This document shows positions 22,454 to 33,353 of a DNA stretch of 64,000 nt, in pieces; the first letter of the stretch is position 1; each line of letters starts with the position of its first letter. The DNA comes from Nemophila menziesii. Lineage: Eukaryota > Streptophyta > Magnoliopsida > Boraginales > Hydrophyllaceae. The DNA is taken from the NCBI GenBank assembly GCA_029959085.1, contig JARWIR010000051.1:3472001-3536000 (forward strand), written 5' to 3'. The notes below the pieces were generated by a model. That model was not told where the DNA came from and made no database searches. It worked only from the letters and a program-made list of their open reading frames with translations. The translations under genes were made by a program, and so were the position numbers.

Positions 22454-23657
22454 ATGACTAATAGAACAAAAATATTAGCTAACAAGAGGGAGGTGAAGAA
22501 AATCAAGGTATTGGGTTCAATTGAGAAGAAATCAATTAACAAAGGTTCCAGTTCTAAAACAAAGGGTAAAAACGATGTTGAAGATGGAGGTAAGCTAGCT
22601 ATGTTTGATCGTAATGGTAAAAGGCTCTACTTTTATTCAAAAGAGAAAACACAACTTCCACCTTTCAAAGGTCCTACACACAAGGAAAAAGAGGAAGCTT
22701 CAAAGGCCTTGAAATCTTCTGCAGAAAAACAATTAAAAGAGCTACCTTTTGCTTATGAGAAAGTATTCAAGAAGTTGGTACAGGAGAATACAAGAGATTC
22801 TTAGAGCTTGGTGAAAAATTGGGTTGGTCTACGTTCATGGTAAGACGTTATGAATTATGTCATGAGTTAGTTTTGGAATTCTATTTTGGCCTCTTTAGCC
22901 GAGATAGTAAAGGTTGTGTTCCGATTAGATGAAAGCTAGTTCCTTTCACAGTTAATTAGATTAGAAACAACTTCAAGTTTAAGAAATTAATTGGATATTG
23001 CAAATATGATGAAGCGGTTGCTAAACGAAAAATATTTGATAAGTAATTACATTTTGAGCATGTTTTAGACAAGGAGAAAGTGCAATCACATAAGGGAGAT
23101 TTGAAGGCACCTTGGCCTTACAAATACCTTCAACCAGATGCGAGAGTTTGGCAAATTTCCTTATTCCTAATGTCTTTGGAAACACACGAACTTTGGATGT
23201 GACTAAAAAGAACGCTCTACTGTTGGATTGTATTTTAAGAGGAGTAGAAGTAGATGTGGCACAGTTGATCTATGAGGAGGTGATGTGATTTTCGGTCTCT
23301 CCCAAATCAGTTTATAATGTTAAATTTCCTACTATGATCACGTGTCTTGTGCGAAAAGCGAATGTTACATTGGGTGAAGAAGAGAAACTCGAGTTTAAGA
23401 CGAGTTATATTGATAATGCGTGGATCAAAGATGTCTTTCGAAAAGTGGGTTCTACGCAAGTCTCGAAAGAAGAAAAGGAGCAAAGTTGGCAAGAGAAGAT
23501 GGAGGAGCGTTTAAAAAAATTCGAAGCAGCCCAGACTTCTTTAGTCAATGATGTGGCACAAATCAACGCTAATCAAGTGCACATCATGAAACTCCTTGAG
23601 CAATTAACGAAAGATCAAGCAAATCTGACCTTGGATGTCAATAATGCGAGGCAATAG
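22454..23657 (+). pseudogene. Degraded plant transposon-protein domain (env-position ORF), element A
   Basis: An open frame from ATG 22454 (the 5' part to 22804) starts basic and includes FDRNGKRLYFYSKEK and LPFAYEKVFKKLVQE. After frame changes at about 22800, 23040 and 23280 come YELCHELVLEFY, KAPWPYKYLQPDARVW, EVDVAQLIYEEV and FPTMITCLVRKANV (last open frame 23334-23657, ending in a coiled coil). The order and the last two motifs match the 'putative plant transposon protein' domain often found between pol and the 3' LTR in Athila-type elements, the position of an env gene. Its function is unknown. At least three frame disruptions make it a pseudogene. Confidence 0.6.
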
Positions 23658-25201
23658 CCTCGAGAGTATGTTCTCTTTCTTCCTTACCATTTCTGTAAAT
23701 GCTTTTATCTGCTAATTTTAATTTCTGTTTCGAGTATTTTCCGAGTCGTGGGGACACGGCTCATTTTTGAGTTAGGGGTGTGGGGATTCGTTGTCTCTCA
23801 TCTCCCTTTTTCTGTTTTTAGGTAGAAATTAAAATTTTTGATACATGGGAATTAGATGTAGAGTGTGTTTAATAGCTTGAAATCATAAGCTCAGTGAATT
23901 GATGATAATAAGTAGTATGTTTATGAGCTATGTTATTTGTATGCTTTGAGTATTTGCAGGAAAACACACGTTGTTAGTAAAGAAAAGATTAGTGAGCAAT
24001 CCGATAGAAAGTATGTTCGATCTCAGGGAACCTTGAGAAGTGTGTAGGCCATGAGATCAAGCTAGTTGACAAAACCATTTGATGAAAGTGCTAAAGGTAA
24101 GAAAATAACGAAATTGCATAGTGTAGAAAGTGATTAAGGCGGTTCTTTCATATTTGAAGCCTTTGAAGCTTTTTTATACCTTCTCACCTTGTTATTTTGG
24201 TTTTATATGCTATATCCTTCTCAGCACCTTCTAACCTTTCTAAAGTTCTTTTTTATTGAAACACATTATAAGCCACATCCCTTTAGATTATAGGACTTTT
24301 CCATATGACCCGCACTTGAATCGCGATGCATAGACAATTGTTTTAGAGCTTGAGTTTGGGGTGGTGGGTCCACCATTATGGGAATTGTTATTGGGATAGG
24401 ATATTTGAGCTTATTAATTGTGCTCTGCTCTTTATATTGATATTCACAGATTTTATTGTAACCCTTTGTCGGGGTAATAGTGAATGAAAAAGAAGCTACG
24501 AGCTAAATTTGCCAACAAAGGCATTAAAAGATATATATATATATATATGAGAAAATAGCGTGATATCTCAACATTAAAAAGAGAGTCATAGCTATAAAAA
24601 AATTGAAAAGAAAAGAAATTATATATATTCGGACCGGCAAAGTGGAATTTTTATGTGAACATCTTATGCTTTAATTGGGTTATTGGGGATGCTAAATTGT
24701 GCATCAAGGAATTTATTGGGTTGAGTGAGAAACGTTTTATGAGAGTAACTCAAGCTCTAGGGCGATTCGTTGATGGCTAGTGAGGAGAGAGCCAAAAGTT
24801 CACTCTAAATTATCCAAATATACTACCATACCGTCCCTAAGCCTAAATTACAACCTTAAAGACCTTGTGATTCTTTGCTATGTAATTGAGAAGTGATTGA
24901 GCCATTAGAGAGTAGTTAAGTGGATCTTTGAATACTAGTGAAGTTCGATGAACAATCTATAGCTTCCTTGGAGAACTGAGTAAAGTCCCAATCCTTCTTA
25001 CATTGCGAAACTAATCTGATCTTGAATTCAAGCCGTTTTTTACTGTGGATATGAGAAGTGTACATGTATGTAGTTTATAAATATTATTACATGAAATTTT
25101 CTGAGTTGTTGCTTTAGGTCTATTCTATATATTCTGCTATGTTTTTCCCATTGTGTTGAAAATTTCTTAAGTGTGTATTTATAGACTTCCCTTTGTTTTT
25201 A
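23658..25201 (+). other. Conserved 3' noncoding block of element A
   Basis: No coding frame. Closely similar to 53145-54700 in element B and, inverted, to about 28923-30420 in element C. Landmarks: GAGTCGTGGGGACACGGCTC, GGGTGTGGGGATTCGTTGTC, an (AT)n run near 24530, and GGACCGGCAAAGTGGAATTT. Conservation across elements whose coding parts differ suggests a cis-acting role, which is inferred. Confidence 0.7.
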
Positions 25202-25237
25202 TTGTATCGGGACGATACAACTTTGAGTTGGGGGTCT
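25202..25237 (+). promoter_or_regulatory. Hairpin plus polypurine tract before the 3' LTR of element A
   Basis: A perfect inverted repeat TTGTATCG-GGA-CGATACAA (25202-25220) is followed by CTTTGAGTTGGGGGTCT and then the LTR start TGATG at 25238. The purine-rich segment is placed as the primer for plus-strand synthesis. The hairpin is conserved in elements B and C. Confidence 0.75.
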
Positions 25238-26774
25238 TGATGTCTCCTCATTTGTGATAGATTTATATTAGGATGAGACATCATTTTTAGTGATTTAGAA
25301 GTCATAACAGTCGATTTTCTTGAGAAATAGTGCACTTTCCTATTTTGAGTCTTGATTTAGTAAAATAATATTTTAGAGCATATTGGGTTTAATTAGTTAT
25401 TTAGTGTGAAGCTTTAAAGATAATTATGGAGATTAATTAGAGTCCAAGTCAAAGACTACAAGATATGGAAAGAGATAAGCATGGTAATTGGAGATAAAGG
25501 AAAGAAAAGCTAAAAACATGGAAAAGGAAAACCTGCCTTAATCCTTAATTTCTGCACCTACGACCACAAATCAACTTATATCTCAAAAACGGTGTGGAAT
25601 TTGGAGAAACGGTCAAGAGCAAAGTTGAAGATCTTTCCGATATGATGAATTTGGTATATTCATACGTATCAAACGGACAAGTATTGAAGCTTCTAGGACC
25701 AAAAGAAAAACGGGCCTAATTGCATGTTTTTAGGGTTACGAATTTGAGTTGGGCTTGGAGTCCATTACTTAACCTCTCCTTCAAGAAAACGAATTAGGTC
25801 TTCTAAACGCCTATAAATACACCCTTATATCACTTTTAAATCATCCTTGCCTCATAGTAATTAGTTCTTAAGGTTTTATTCTTCCAGTTTATTGTAGAGA
25901 GCAAGATGATGTCTTTTATTATTTCTTTTAGTTTATTTCCTCCAGGTATGAACTAAACTTCCCATAGCTTGGGTTTTGCATCATGTATAATCTATGAATT
26001 CTAATTTCTTTCTATCTAAATTTCTTTGGGAATTACATGTTTTAATCTGATATTAGCTTCTTACCTTTATATTTGTTTATCTGTTTTGATTTATTGCCTG
26101 TCCTAGAACTGATCACTTTAGGCTTTCTTAATAGTAATTAGATGATCACCTTAGCTGGGTGTCTAATTATTGAAACACCACATAACGTCTAGTGTCGATA
26201 TTAGTCCTGACAAAACTGATTCTAACTAGATAGTCATTAGGGTATGAATTAATCACTATCACCATGTATGGAATTTGATTGCTTAGGGCCTTGGTAGAGC
26301 TTGATAACCCTATTTGAACCAGCCTCGTGGTGTGTCTGTAGCCCCCTTAGTCGCTCTCAAGGTCTAAGGAATGGGAATTTAGAATCCCGACTAAGTATAC
26401 AAGAGCTAATATTCTCCCTTATTAACTAGATCTAATAGAAAGAATTAGAAGGATTAATGCATACTAGCAAAAACTAAGCTATATCTCTCATCTCATATTC
26501 TTCGTATTTTATTTTATTGTCTTTATTTTCCTAGTTTTAATTAGTTAATTCCGAATTCTATTCCTTTAATTTTCTGTCTTTTAATTATTTACTCCTTACT
26601 CGTTATTGCTACCCATCCGACTAGCACACTAAGTCACTGAGAACGAACTCAACTTATCAACTAAAACTTGCATACGTCCTGTAATACTTGCATTACTGTG
26701 CCTGTCTAGGGTGAGAGTGCGTAGTTTTCTAGACTTAATTTTATCTTATTTCTATCACACCCTAGGCGACACCA
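25238..26774 (+). repeat. 3' LTR of element A
   Basis: 1537 bp, TGATGTCTCC to GGCGACACCA. It belongs to the LTR subtype ending GGC[C/G]ACACCA, shared with element C and the solo LTR at 20825. Right after it the D0 sequence resumes (GGTCGCTCTAC...). The matching 5' LTR is missing. Confidence 0.88.
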
Positions 26775-27319
26775 GGTCGCTCTACAAATCCTCAGGCCAT
26801 GGCTGCTTCAAATCTCGACTGGAAACTTTTGAGGTGGTGAAGGGGTGATGAGTGGCGGTTCAGATCTGCAGCAGTGCTTATTCTCTGCTTCAATTTTTTT
26901 TGTTTGACTATACTTATTGTGATTTTTTATGTTTGAGTAATTTCAATAACAGTAGTATCGAATGTGGATGAGTATAGCTTCAGAGATTTTTTTAATGAAG
27001 AGATGTGGATGGGTTGGTTTAGTTTTTTAGTACAAGAATTAGTTGTTTAGATTTTCTTTTCTTATTCTTTGGTGTAATGTTTGAAAAATTAATAAAATAC
27101 AAATATTTAGATATTTACTCTTTTTTGTTTTTGAGTGATCTATATTTTGTTATTGAGTACTCTATTTTCTTTACAGAGTACTCTGTATTTTTGTTGAGTA
27201 CTTCTGGTGAGTCCTGGGGTGTTATAAAATTAAGTACTGAAAATAAAGGAACCACAATACCGCAAGTGCACGGTTGTCCAAGTAATATTCGATAAATCAG
27301 GTTTCGTTCTCAGGGACGG

Positions 27320-28886
27320 TGGTGTGGCCTAAGGTGTGATAAAAAGATGTATAAGATAAGTGCAAATGCACACCCTAAACTAACACTGTACTGCAAGTAT
27401 TACAGGACGTATGCAAGTTTTAATGATAAGAAGATTCGTTCCTCAGGGACTGACGAAAGTTAGAGAAAACTTATGCAAATTATCAAGTGCAGATATTAAA
27501 GATAGATAATAATACGCAAGGAGAAAGAAGAGAAAGATAGATATTTATTTGGTTTTTTTGATAAGAAAACTAAACTACTAAATTAAAGACAATAAAATAA
27601 ATAACAGAAAAGAAAAGAAGATAGTATGAAAGATATAACTTAGGTTTTACTAGTATGCACTAATCCTTCTAATTCTATCCATGAATCTAGTTAATAAGGG
27701 AGAATATTAGCTCTTGGTATACTTAGTCAGGTTTCTAAATTCCACTACCTTATACCTTGAGAGCGACTAAGGGGGCAACGGCACAACCAAGAAGTGATTT
27801 AAAATAGGGTTATCAAACGCCACTAAGGCCCTAAGCAAATACTGCAATCTTGGTGATATGGTGGTTAAAACAAACCTTAATGACTATCTAGTTAGAAGTA
27901 TGTTTTGTCAGAACTGCTATCGACACTAGACGTTATGTGGTGGTTCAATAGTTAAACACCCTTACAAGGTGACCATCTAACTACTATTAAGGTAATCCTA
28001 TACTCGTGCACTAGCAAGGAAAACAGTCATTAAATCAAAACACATAATCAAATATAAGGGTAAGTAGCTAATATCAGATTAAAACATATAATTCCCAAAG
28101 AACTTAGATAGAAGAACTAGAATTCATAGTTTATACATTATGCAAAACCTAAGCTAAGAGAATTAGTTCATACAAAGGAAAGAAGAAGAAAGAATTACAA
28201 AATAAGAGGTTGAAGGAGACATGATTGATGCACAGCTCCTTCCAGACTTCTTCTCTTGTGTTGCAGCTTCCTCTTGGCCTTAGGGTCTGGCCAAGGATGA
28301 TTTAAGAGTGTTAAGAGGCTGTATTTATAGGTTAGAGGTTGACCTAATTCGTTTCTTGGAGATAACTTCAAGTAATGGGCTCCTGGCCCAACCCAAATTC
28401 GTAAGATAAACACTGCTGCGTTGTTTTGGTCATAACTTCTTTGTTATTGGTCGGATTTTGCTCCACAAGATACCAAAAGAATCGCAACAGAATTATCTAG
28501 GACCTTTAGAAGGAAATTACCAAATTCGGCCTATTTCTTAGGTAAAAACACCAATCTTTAGACGTGTTCTGCAGAATCCCAGATTTAGGCAGCTTTTCCT
28601 TTTCCTAATTGAACTCAGTTTCCTTCTATCTCCAATTTCCATGCATATCTCTTTCCATAAGTTGTAATCTTTGACTTGGACTCTAATTAATCTCCATAAT
28701 TATCTTTAAAGCTTCACACTAAATAAACAATTAAACCCAATATGCTCTAAAAATAATAATTCTACAAATCAAGACTCAAAATAGGAAAGTGCACTAAATT
28801 AAGCTAAAATCAACCTATAGACTAATAAATAAGCCTAAAATGATGTCTCATGAGTGTATTTTACTATCACAAATGAGGAGACATCA
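27320..28886 (-). repeat. 3' LTR of element C
   Basis: 1567 bp, same length as its partner at 33354-34920. Differences seen by eye: one near 27475, two in 27740-27775 and one near 28506. Ends TGATGTCTCC / CCACACCA on its own strand. Confidence 0.95.
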
Positions 28887-28922
28887 AGACCCCCAACTCA
28901 AAGTTGTATCGTCCCGATACAA
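28887..28922 (-). promoter_or_regulatory. Polypurine tract and hairpin of element C
   Basis: On the minus strand, TTGTATCG-GGA-CGATACAA (28922-28904) is followed by CTTTGAGTTGGGGGTCT, which abuts the LTR. Same arrangement as in elements A and B. Confidence 0.75.
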
Positions 28923-30420
28923 TAAAAGTAAAGAACAGTAGGGTAGTCAAGAAGAAGAAGTAGGAGGAGAATAAGAATAGAACATAATGAATGATCCTAG
29001 AGCAAAAATCTAAAAAGTCTCATGTAGTGATGCTCAAGAAATAATGCACAAATATGCTTAATATACATGTAATCAACAATCCATAAATTCAAGTTAAGAT
29101 TAATTTCGCAATGCCAGAAGGAGAGGATGATAACTTAGTTCAGGATAATGGCTATAGGTTGTTCATAGGTCCCAAATACAGCATCCAATGGTCCACTTAC
29201 CTACTACCTAATAGCTCAATTGTTTCTCCATCTAGTAGTTAGAAATCCTAAGGTCTTTGGTCATAACTTGGCTTAAGGACGGGTGTGGTATATTTGGATA
29301 ATGAAAAGTGAGCTTTTGGCTCTCTCCTCACTAGCCATCAACGAATCGCCCTAGAGCTTGAGTTTTCACTCGAAGATGTTGTCACTCAACCCAATTTATT
29401 GATGCTTTTGATGTGCATCCCCAATAATCCCAAATTAAAACCTTTGATGATATAAAATCCACTTTGCCGGTCCGAATATATATATTTTCTCTTTTCAAAT
29501 CAAATTTTTTTTCTTTTGTATAGCTATGATTCTCTTTTTGATGTTGAGATATCATGCTATTTTTTCATATATATATATTCTTTCTTTTTATGCCCTTGTT
29601 GGCAAATTTAGCTCGTAGCTTCTTTTCCATTCACTATTACCCCGGCAAAGGGTTACAATTAATTTCATCATCAATAAAATCACAATTACAATTTCAAATC
29701 CCAATGTTCCCAAATGATGAAACCCACCACCCCAAACTCAAGCTCTAAAACGAGTTGTCTCAGGTTTTGCGATTCGAGTGCGGGTCATATAGATAAGTCC
29801 TAAAAACTAGGGTAAGGATTATAATGTGTTTCAATAAAGGCTTTAGAAAGGCTCAGAGGGGCTAAGACGGATAAATACAAATAATCAAATAAAAGGGTGA
29901 GAAAGTATAAAGGCTTCAAGTGTTTTAATCATGAAAGAACTGCCTTAGTCATTTTTCTAACTACCGGATTTCGTTACTTTTTCATTACTAGTTCATAGAT
30001 AAGTGGGTTTTCAACTAATTTTAAACCTCACATTCTACACACCAAATAAATTCCCTAAGTTTCAACATACTTCTTAGCATTGCTCATTAACTTTTCTATC
30101 CTTTATTTCCTGTTTTCATGCATGCAAACTAAACATATTTATGACATCTTTCAAAAACATACTACCTACTATCATTAACTTAATAAAATCATGCTCAAAT
30201 AGGTACATTCAAAGATATTCTATGCCTAATTCAACCCAAAAAAAAAAATTTAAATTTTATGAAAAACACAAAAAGGAAGATGAGGACAACGAATCCCCAC
30301 CCCCAACTCAAAAATGAGCCGTGTCCCCACGACTCGAAAAAGACTCAAGAAAAATAAAATTTAAAATCAGCATACATATTGCACATAAAGAAATGGTAGG
30401 GAAGAAAGAAAACATACTCT
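28923..30420 (-). other. Conserved 3' noncoding block of element C
   Basis: Inverted counterpart of 23658-25201 and 53145-54700, with the landmarks GACGG/CCGGTCC near 29465 and GAGCCGTGTCCCCACGACTC near 30317-30336. No coding frame. Confidence 0.7.
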
Positions 30421-30880
30421 TTGAGGCTTTTACCTCGCCTAGACGATACTCGGATTAAATCTAATGTATCTTCTTCACCCATCTTCTTATTCGCTTTTCG
30501 TTCAAGACACGTGATCATAATAGGATATTGCATTGTATAACGTCATGGGAGAGATCGAAAATTCGTATCACCTCCTCATAGATCAACTGTGCCACATCTG
30601 CTTCTTCTCCTCACAAAATACAATTCACAAACAACCCAAAGCATTCCAAATCTCCATGAACCTTCATGTATTCACCTTCAACTTCTTCTTCAAATACTTT
30701 CTCATAAGAAAAAGGTAGTTCCTTTAATTGTTGCTTCGGAGAAGCTATCATGGCCATTGAAGCTTTCTCTATTTCTTCTGGGTATAAGGTCTTTGATTTG
30801 TAGAGGTTGTGTTGTCTTCTTCACTAAAGTTAGAATCTTTTTGCTCTTTGAATCAAACACAGCATGCTAACCTCTCTTCT
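30421..30880 (-). pseudogene. Fragment of the plant transposon-protein domain, element C
   Basis: On the minus strand, short pieces match the degraded frame of element A: a basic start, ...YEKVFEEEV..., DVAQLIYEEVI and MITCLERKANKKMGEE (the last in the 30345-30533 frame). A large internal part present in A is missing and stops interrupt the rest. Inactive. Confidence 0.5.
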
Positions 30881-31429
30881 CTTGACTTGTTTTACCCTTT
30901 GAATTGGAACTAGGACTTTTCTCACTTGATTTCTTCTCAATTAGATCCAATACCTTGATTTCTTCATCACCCTTTCAGTAGATAATGTGCATGTTCTCTT
31001 AATCATCTCAATTGACCCCCAACTCAAAGCTTTAACCACTCTTGAAATTTGAAACTCTTGATTATTGATTGTACAAGCTTAAATTGGGTTAGGAAAGGTG
31101 ATTTGATGATGATTCTCTATGTGGGTAAGATGGATTCTTCATGGATTGGCTTCGATTTAAGAAATTGTAGGATGAAATTCTGAAATTTAAGCTTTTGATT
31201 CTTGGATTCAAGGTGTTTTGGTATGATATAGGTGGTTGAATCTTCTTTGTAATGATGTGGAGAATGAATTGGATGTGTTTTCATGGTAATTGGGTAGTGT
31301 TTTGATGATTGGTGAAGGTTTTGATGAGCTTCAATGGAGTTAGGAGAGTTGTGGAGAAGAAAAAGAGGGTTTGGGTTTATAAAATTCGGAACTAAAAGCT
31401 TAATACCTCCTTTATAATCAAATCCCGTA

Positions 31430-31700
31430 GGTTTTTCTCTCCCTTGCGGCGCTGCGGACTACCCCTGCGGACCATGGGGTGTACCGCGGGGTATACCGCG
31501 CCTCCTACGTCAAAAAACCCGTGGTAGGACCCCGTGGCACGTGTTTGTGCGGTGCATGGCGCGGTATAGGGTCCGGTATACCGGACCCATCAGCTATTTT
31601 TTTTTTCGTTTCTGGATAAAACCCGCGGTAGCAACCCGTAGTACGGGTATTTGACCACGCGGTGCACCGCGGCTGAGGTCCGGTGTACCGCACGTGGCAA
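31430..31700. repeat. Palindrome array of element C (inverted, diverged)
   Basis: GC-rich stretch with GGTATACCGCG (31490-31500), GGTATAGGGTCCGGTATACCGGACC (in 31562-31587) and several GGTGTACCGC variants, spaced about 100 bases apart, with CCCGTGGCAC and CCCGTAGTACGGGT hairpin-like repeats. More diverged than the array in element A. Confidence 0.7.
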
Positions 31701-32066
31701 AAACCTCCCCAGCAGCTAGATCTCGAAAAGTTATGCAGTTTAGGCTCAAAAATCACCTGATTCCGATATCCGAGCGCAAAGATATGACTTGCTGAAGTTT
31801 CTCCGTTCCGAAAACTTTGCTCACTTCCCTAACTCGATTTCTCCAATACCTAATCATCAAAAACACTAATACCTTCCTCAAATATGCAATATCAACTAAA
31901 ATTAACTAATCTAAACATAAATTAAAAACTAAAACGTAAAAACATAAAAGAAATTATGGGTTGTCTCCCGTACAGCACTTTTGTTTAACGTCTTTCAAAG
32001 TTAGACGTGTTACCTCGATTAAGGATGACGAAATTTCCACCCTTTGCCTTTAATTCCCACGAACTT

Positions 32067-33167
32067 TTAAGCTCGATTCTTAATAATCATGGATGGTGCC
32101 ATCCAAGATGTCGTGGGAACAGGTGGTAACTCAATTCCAAGTGTAGCATTACACTCCTCTAGTAATCCATTCATCTTTTTAACTTCGAATCTTCGTTTGT
32201 TAGAAAGAATGTCCTTCATGAATTGACCGTATTTTGACATTCTTGTGAGAGCTTCTACAAACGGGCTGCTGTTCTTTAATTTGTTCACCGTGTCAACGAA
32301 GTTCTTGAATTCTAGGTAATTGTCCTTTCTGACACGTGAAGGGAATGGTGGAGGAGGACATGTATTGGTTACCACTGGGCTCTCTTTCTTTTCTGGTGTC
32401 TTCTCTTGGACACGTTCTTGTTCAACTACCTCTTCTACCTTATCTTCTGTTGCTTCTTCCCCCCTCTGATATGGAATAGGGACTGGTTCTGGTTCTGGTC
32501 TTGTTGGAGGTAGTTGTTTTCCACTTTCTAATTCAACTGCATGACAAACTTTGTTTTTTGGAGCAGTAGTATCACTTTGGAGTTGCCTTTCTGCAGGGAT
32601 TAGAGTTTCATTCATCCTTTGTGACATTCTCTGCAACTTCTCCATAAGCGCATTCTGCGAGTCTTGGGATTCTTGCTGGCGACTCTCTATATTATCAAGT
32701 GTTTGCATCAGTCGAGCCAAACTTGAACTCAAACTCGAAGGTTGTTTTTGCTGCATTGAATAAGGAAGTGGTTCTTGATAAGCTTCATTATAAATCGGCG
32801 CTTCTTGATAGATAGGTTGTGGAGGACAATAAGCTTGTGGTCGTGGTTGATAATAATCATCATGATAATGGTTATCATAATGACCTGTCTGTTGATCTCC
32901 GACCCAATTGTAACTCTGTGGGGGTTGATAGTCAGCGTAATTTCCTTGAGATTGATAATAACCATTATAATAATGGTTTCTTTGATAAGGCATGAAGGAA
33001 ATTGAGGCTGGATTGTTCATGCAACGTCCCCACGAGTGATCTCTTGCTCCACAACTAGGACATGAAGGTGATGTATGTACTAGATTCCTCCGAGCTAGTT
33101 CTCGCGATTGTTCTCGTAATTCCTCAAGTTGTCGGCTCAACTCCTTGAGCCTTAGAGATTCCATCAT
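32067..33167 (-). CDS. Short gag-like (nucleocapsid/coiled-coil) protein of element C
   Basis: 366 codons, complete. MMESLRLKEL starts an N-terminal coiled coil (about residues 1-30), followed by the zinc knuckle CPSCGARDHSWGRC (C-x2-C-x4-H-x4-C, about 36-49). Next come a Tyr/Gln/Asn-rich region (60-140), a Ser/Met coiled coil (about 145-200), an acidic proline-rich part, and a C-terminal segment FVEALTRMSKYGQFMKDILSNKRRFEV typical in order of the gag-protease linker of Athila-type gag-pol. It stops before any protease. No capsid domain. Starts 163 bases after the PBS. Binding of element RNA by the knuckle is inferred. Confidence 0.8.
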   Translation of the reverse strand: MMESLRLKELSRQLEELREQSRELARRNLVHTSPSCPSCGARDHSWGRCMNNPASISFMPYQRNHYYNGYYQSQGNYADYQPPQSYNWVGDQQTGHYDNHYHDDYYQPRPQAYCPPQPIYQEAPIYNEAYQEPLPYSMQQKQPSSLSSSLARLMQTLDNIESRQQESQDSQNALMEKLQRMSQRMNETLIPAERQLQSDTTAPKNKVCHAVELESGKQLPPTRPEPEPVPIPYQRGEEATEDKVEEVVEQERVQEKTPEKKESPVVTNTCPPPPFPSRVRKDNYLEFKNFVDTVNKLKNSSPFVEALTRMSKYGQFMKDILSNKRRFEVKKMNGLLEECNATLGIELPPVPTTSWMAPSMIIKNRA

Positions 33168-33329
33168 GAATCAGCGTCTTCAGGATCTAATAACACGAAA
33201 CCTTTATCTCCTAATAAATCTGCTCTCGCCTAAAAAGAATCTGTAAAGACAAAAACTAAAAAGAAAAGCGTAAAATAGAACTAACTAAAATAAAAGCACA
33301 AGATAATTGCACAAGGACTAACGATGTAG

Positions 33330-33347
33330 TCCCCGGCAGCGGCGCCA
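33330..33347 (-). promoter_or_regulatory. Primer binding site of element C (tRNA-Asp)
   Basis: TGGCGCCGCTGCCGGGGA on the minus strand, six bases inside the 5' LTR. It is complementary to the 3' end of plant tRNA-Asp as I recall it, apart from one position. Athila-type elements use this primer. Confidence 0.85.
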
Positions 33348-33353
33348 AAAACT

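Larger units (their letters stand above)
18083..26774 (+). mobile_element. Athila-derived non-autonomous LTR element A, 5' truncated
   Basis: Order on the plus strand: gag-like frame with a CCHC knuckle, retropepsin-like frame, palindrome array (20248-20515), a foreign solo LTR (20825-22325), a degraded transposon-domain frame (22454-23657), a conserved 3' noncoding block, hairpin and polypurine tract, and 3' LTR (25238-26774). The 5' LTR, PBS and first codons of gag are missing, so the left junction with D0 (about 18083) is a deletion and no target duplication can be read. RT, RNase H and integrase core are absent. It must have moved with enzymes from elsewhere. Confidence 0.8.

Noticed and set aside
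24530..24550. (AT)n run as a possible functional site
   Set aside because: Short dinucleotide run, varying in length between elements A and B; no sign of function.
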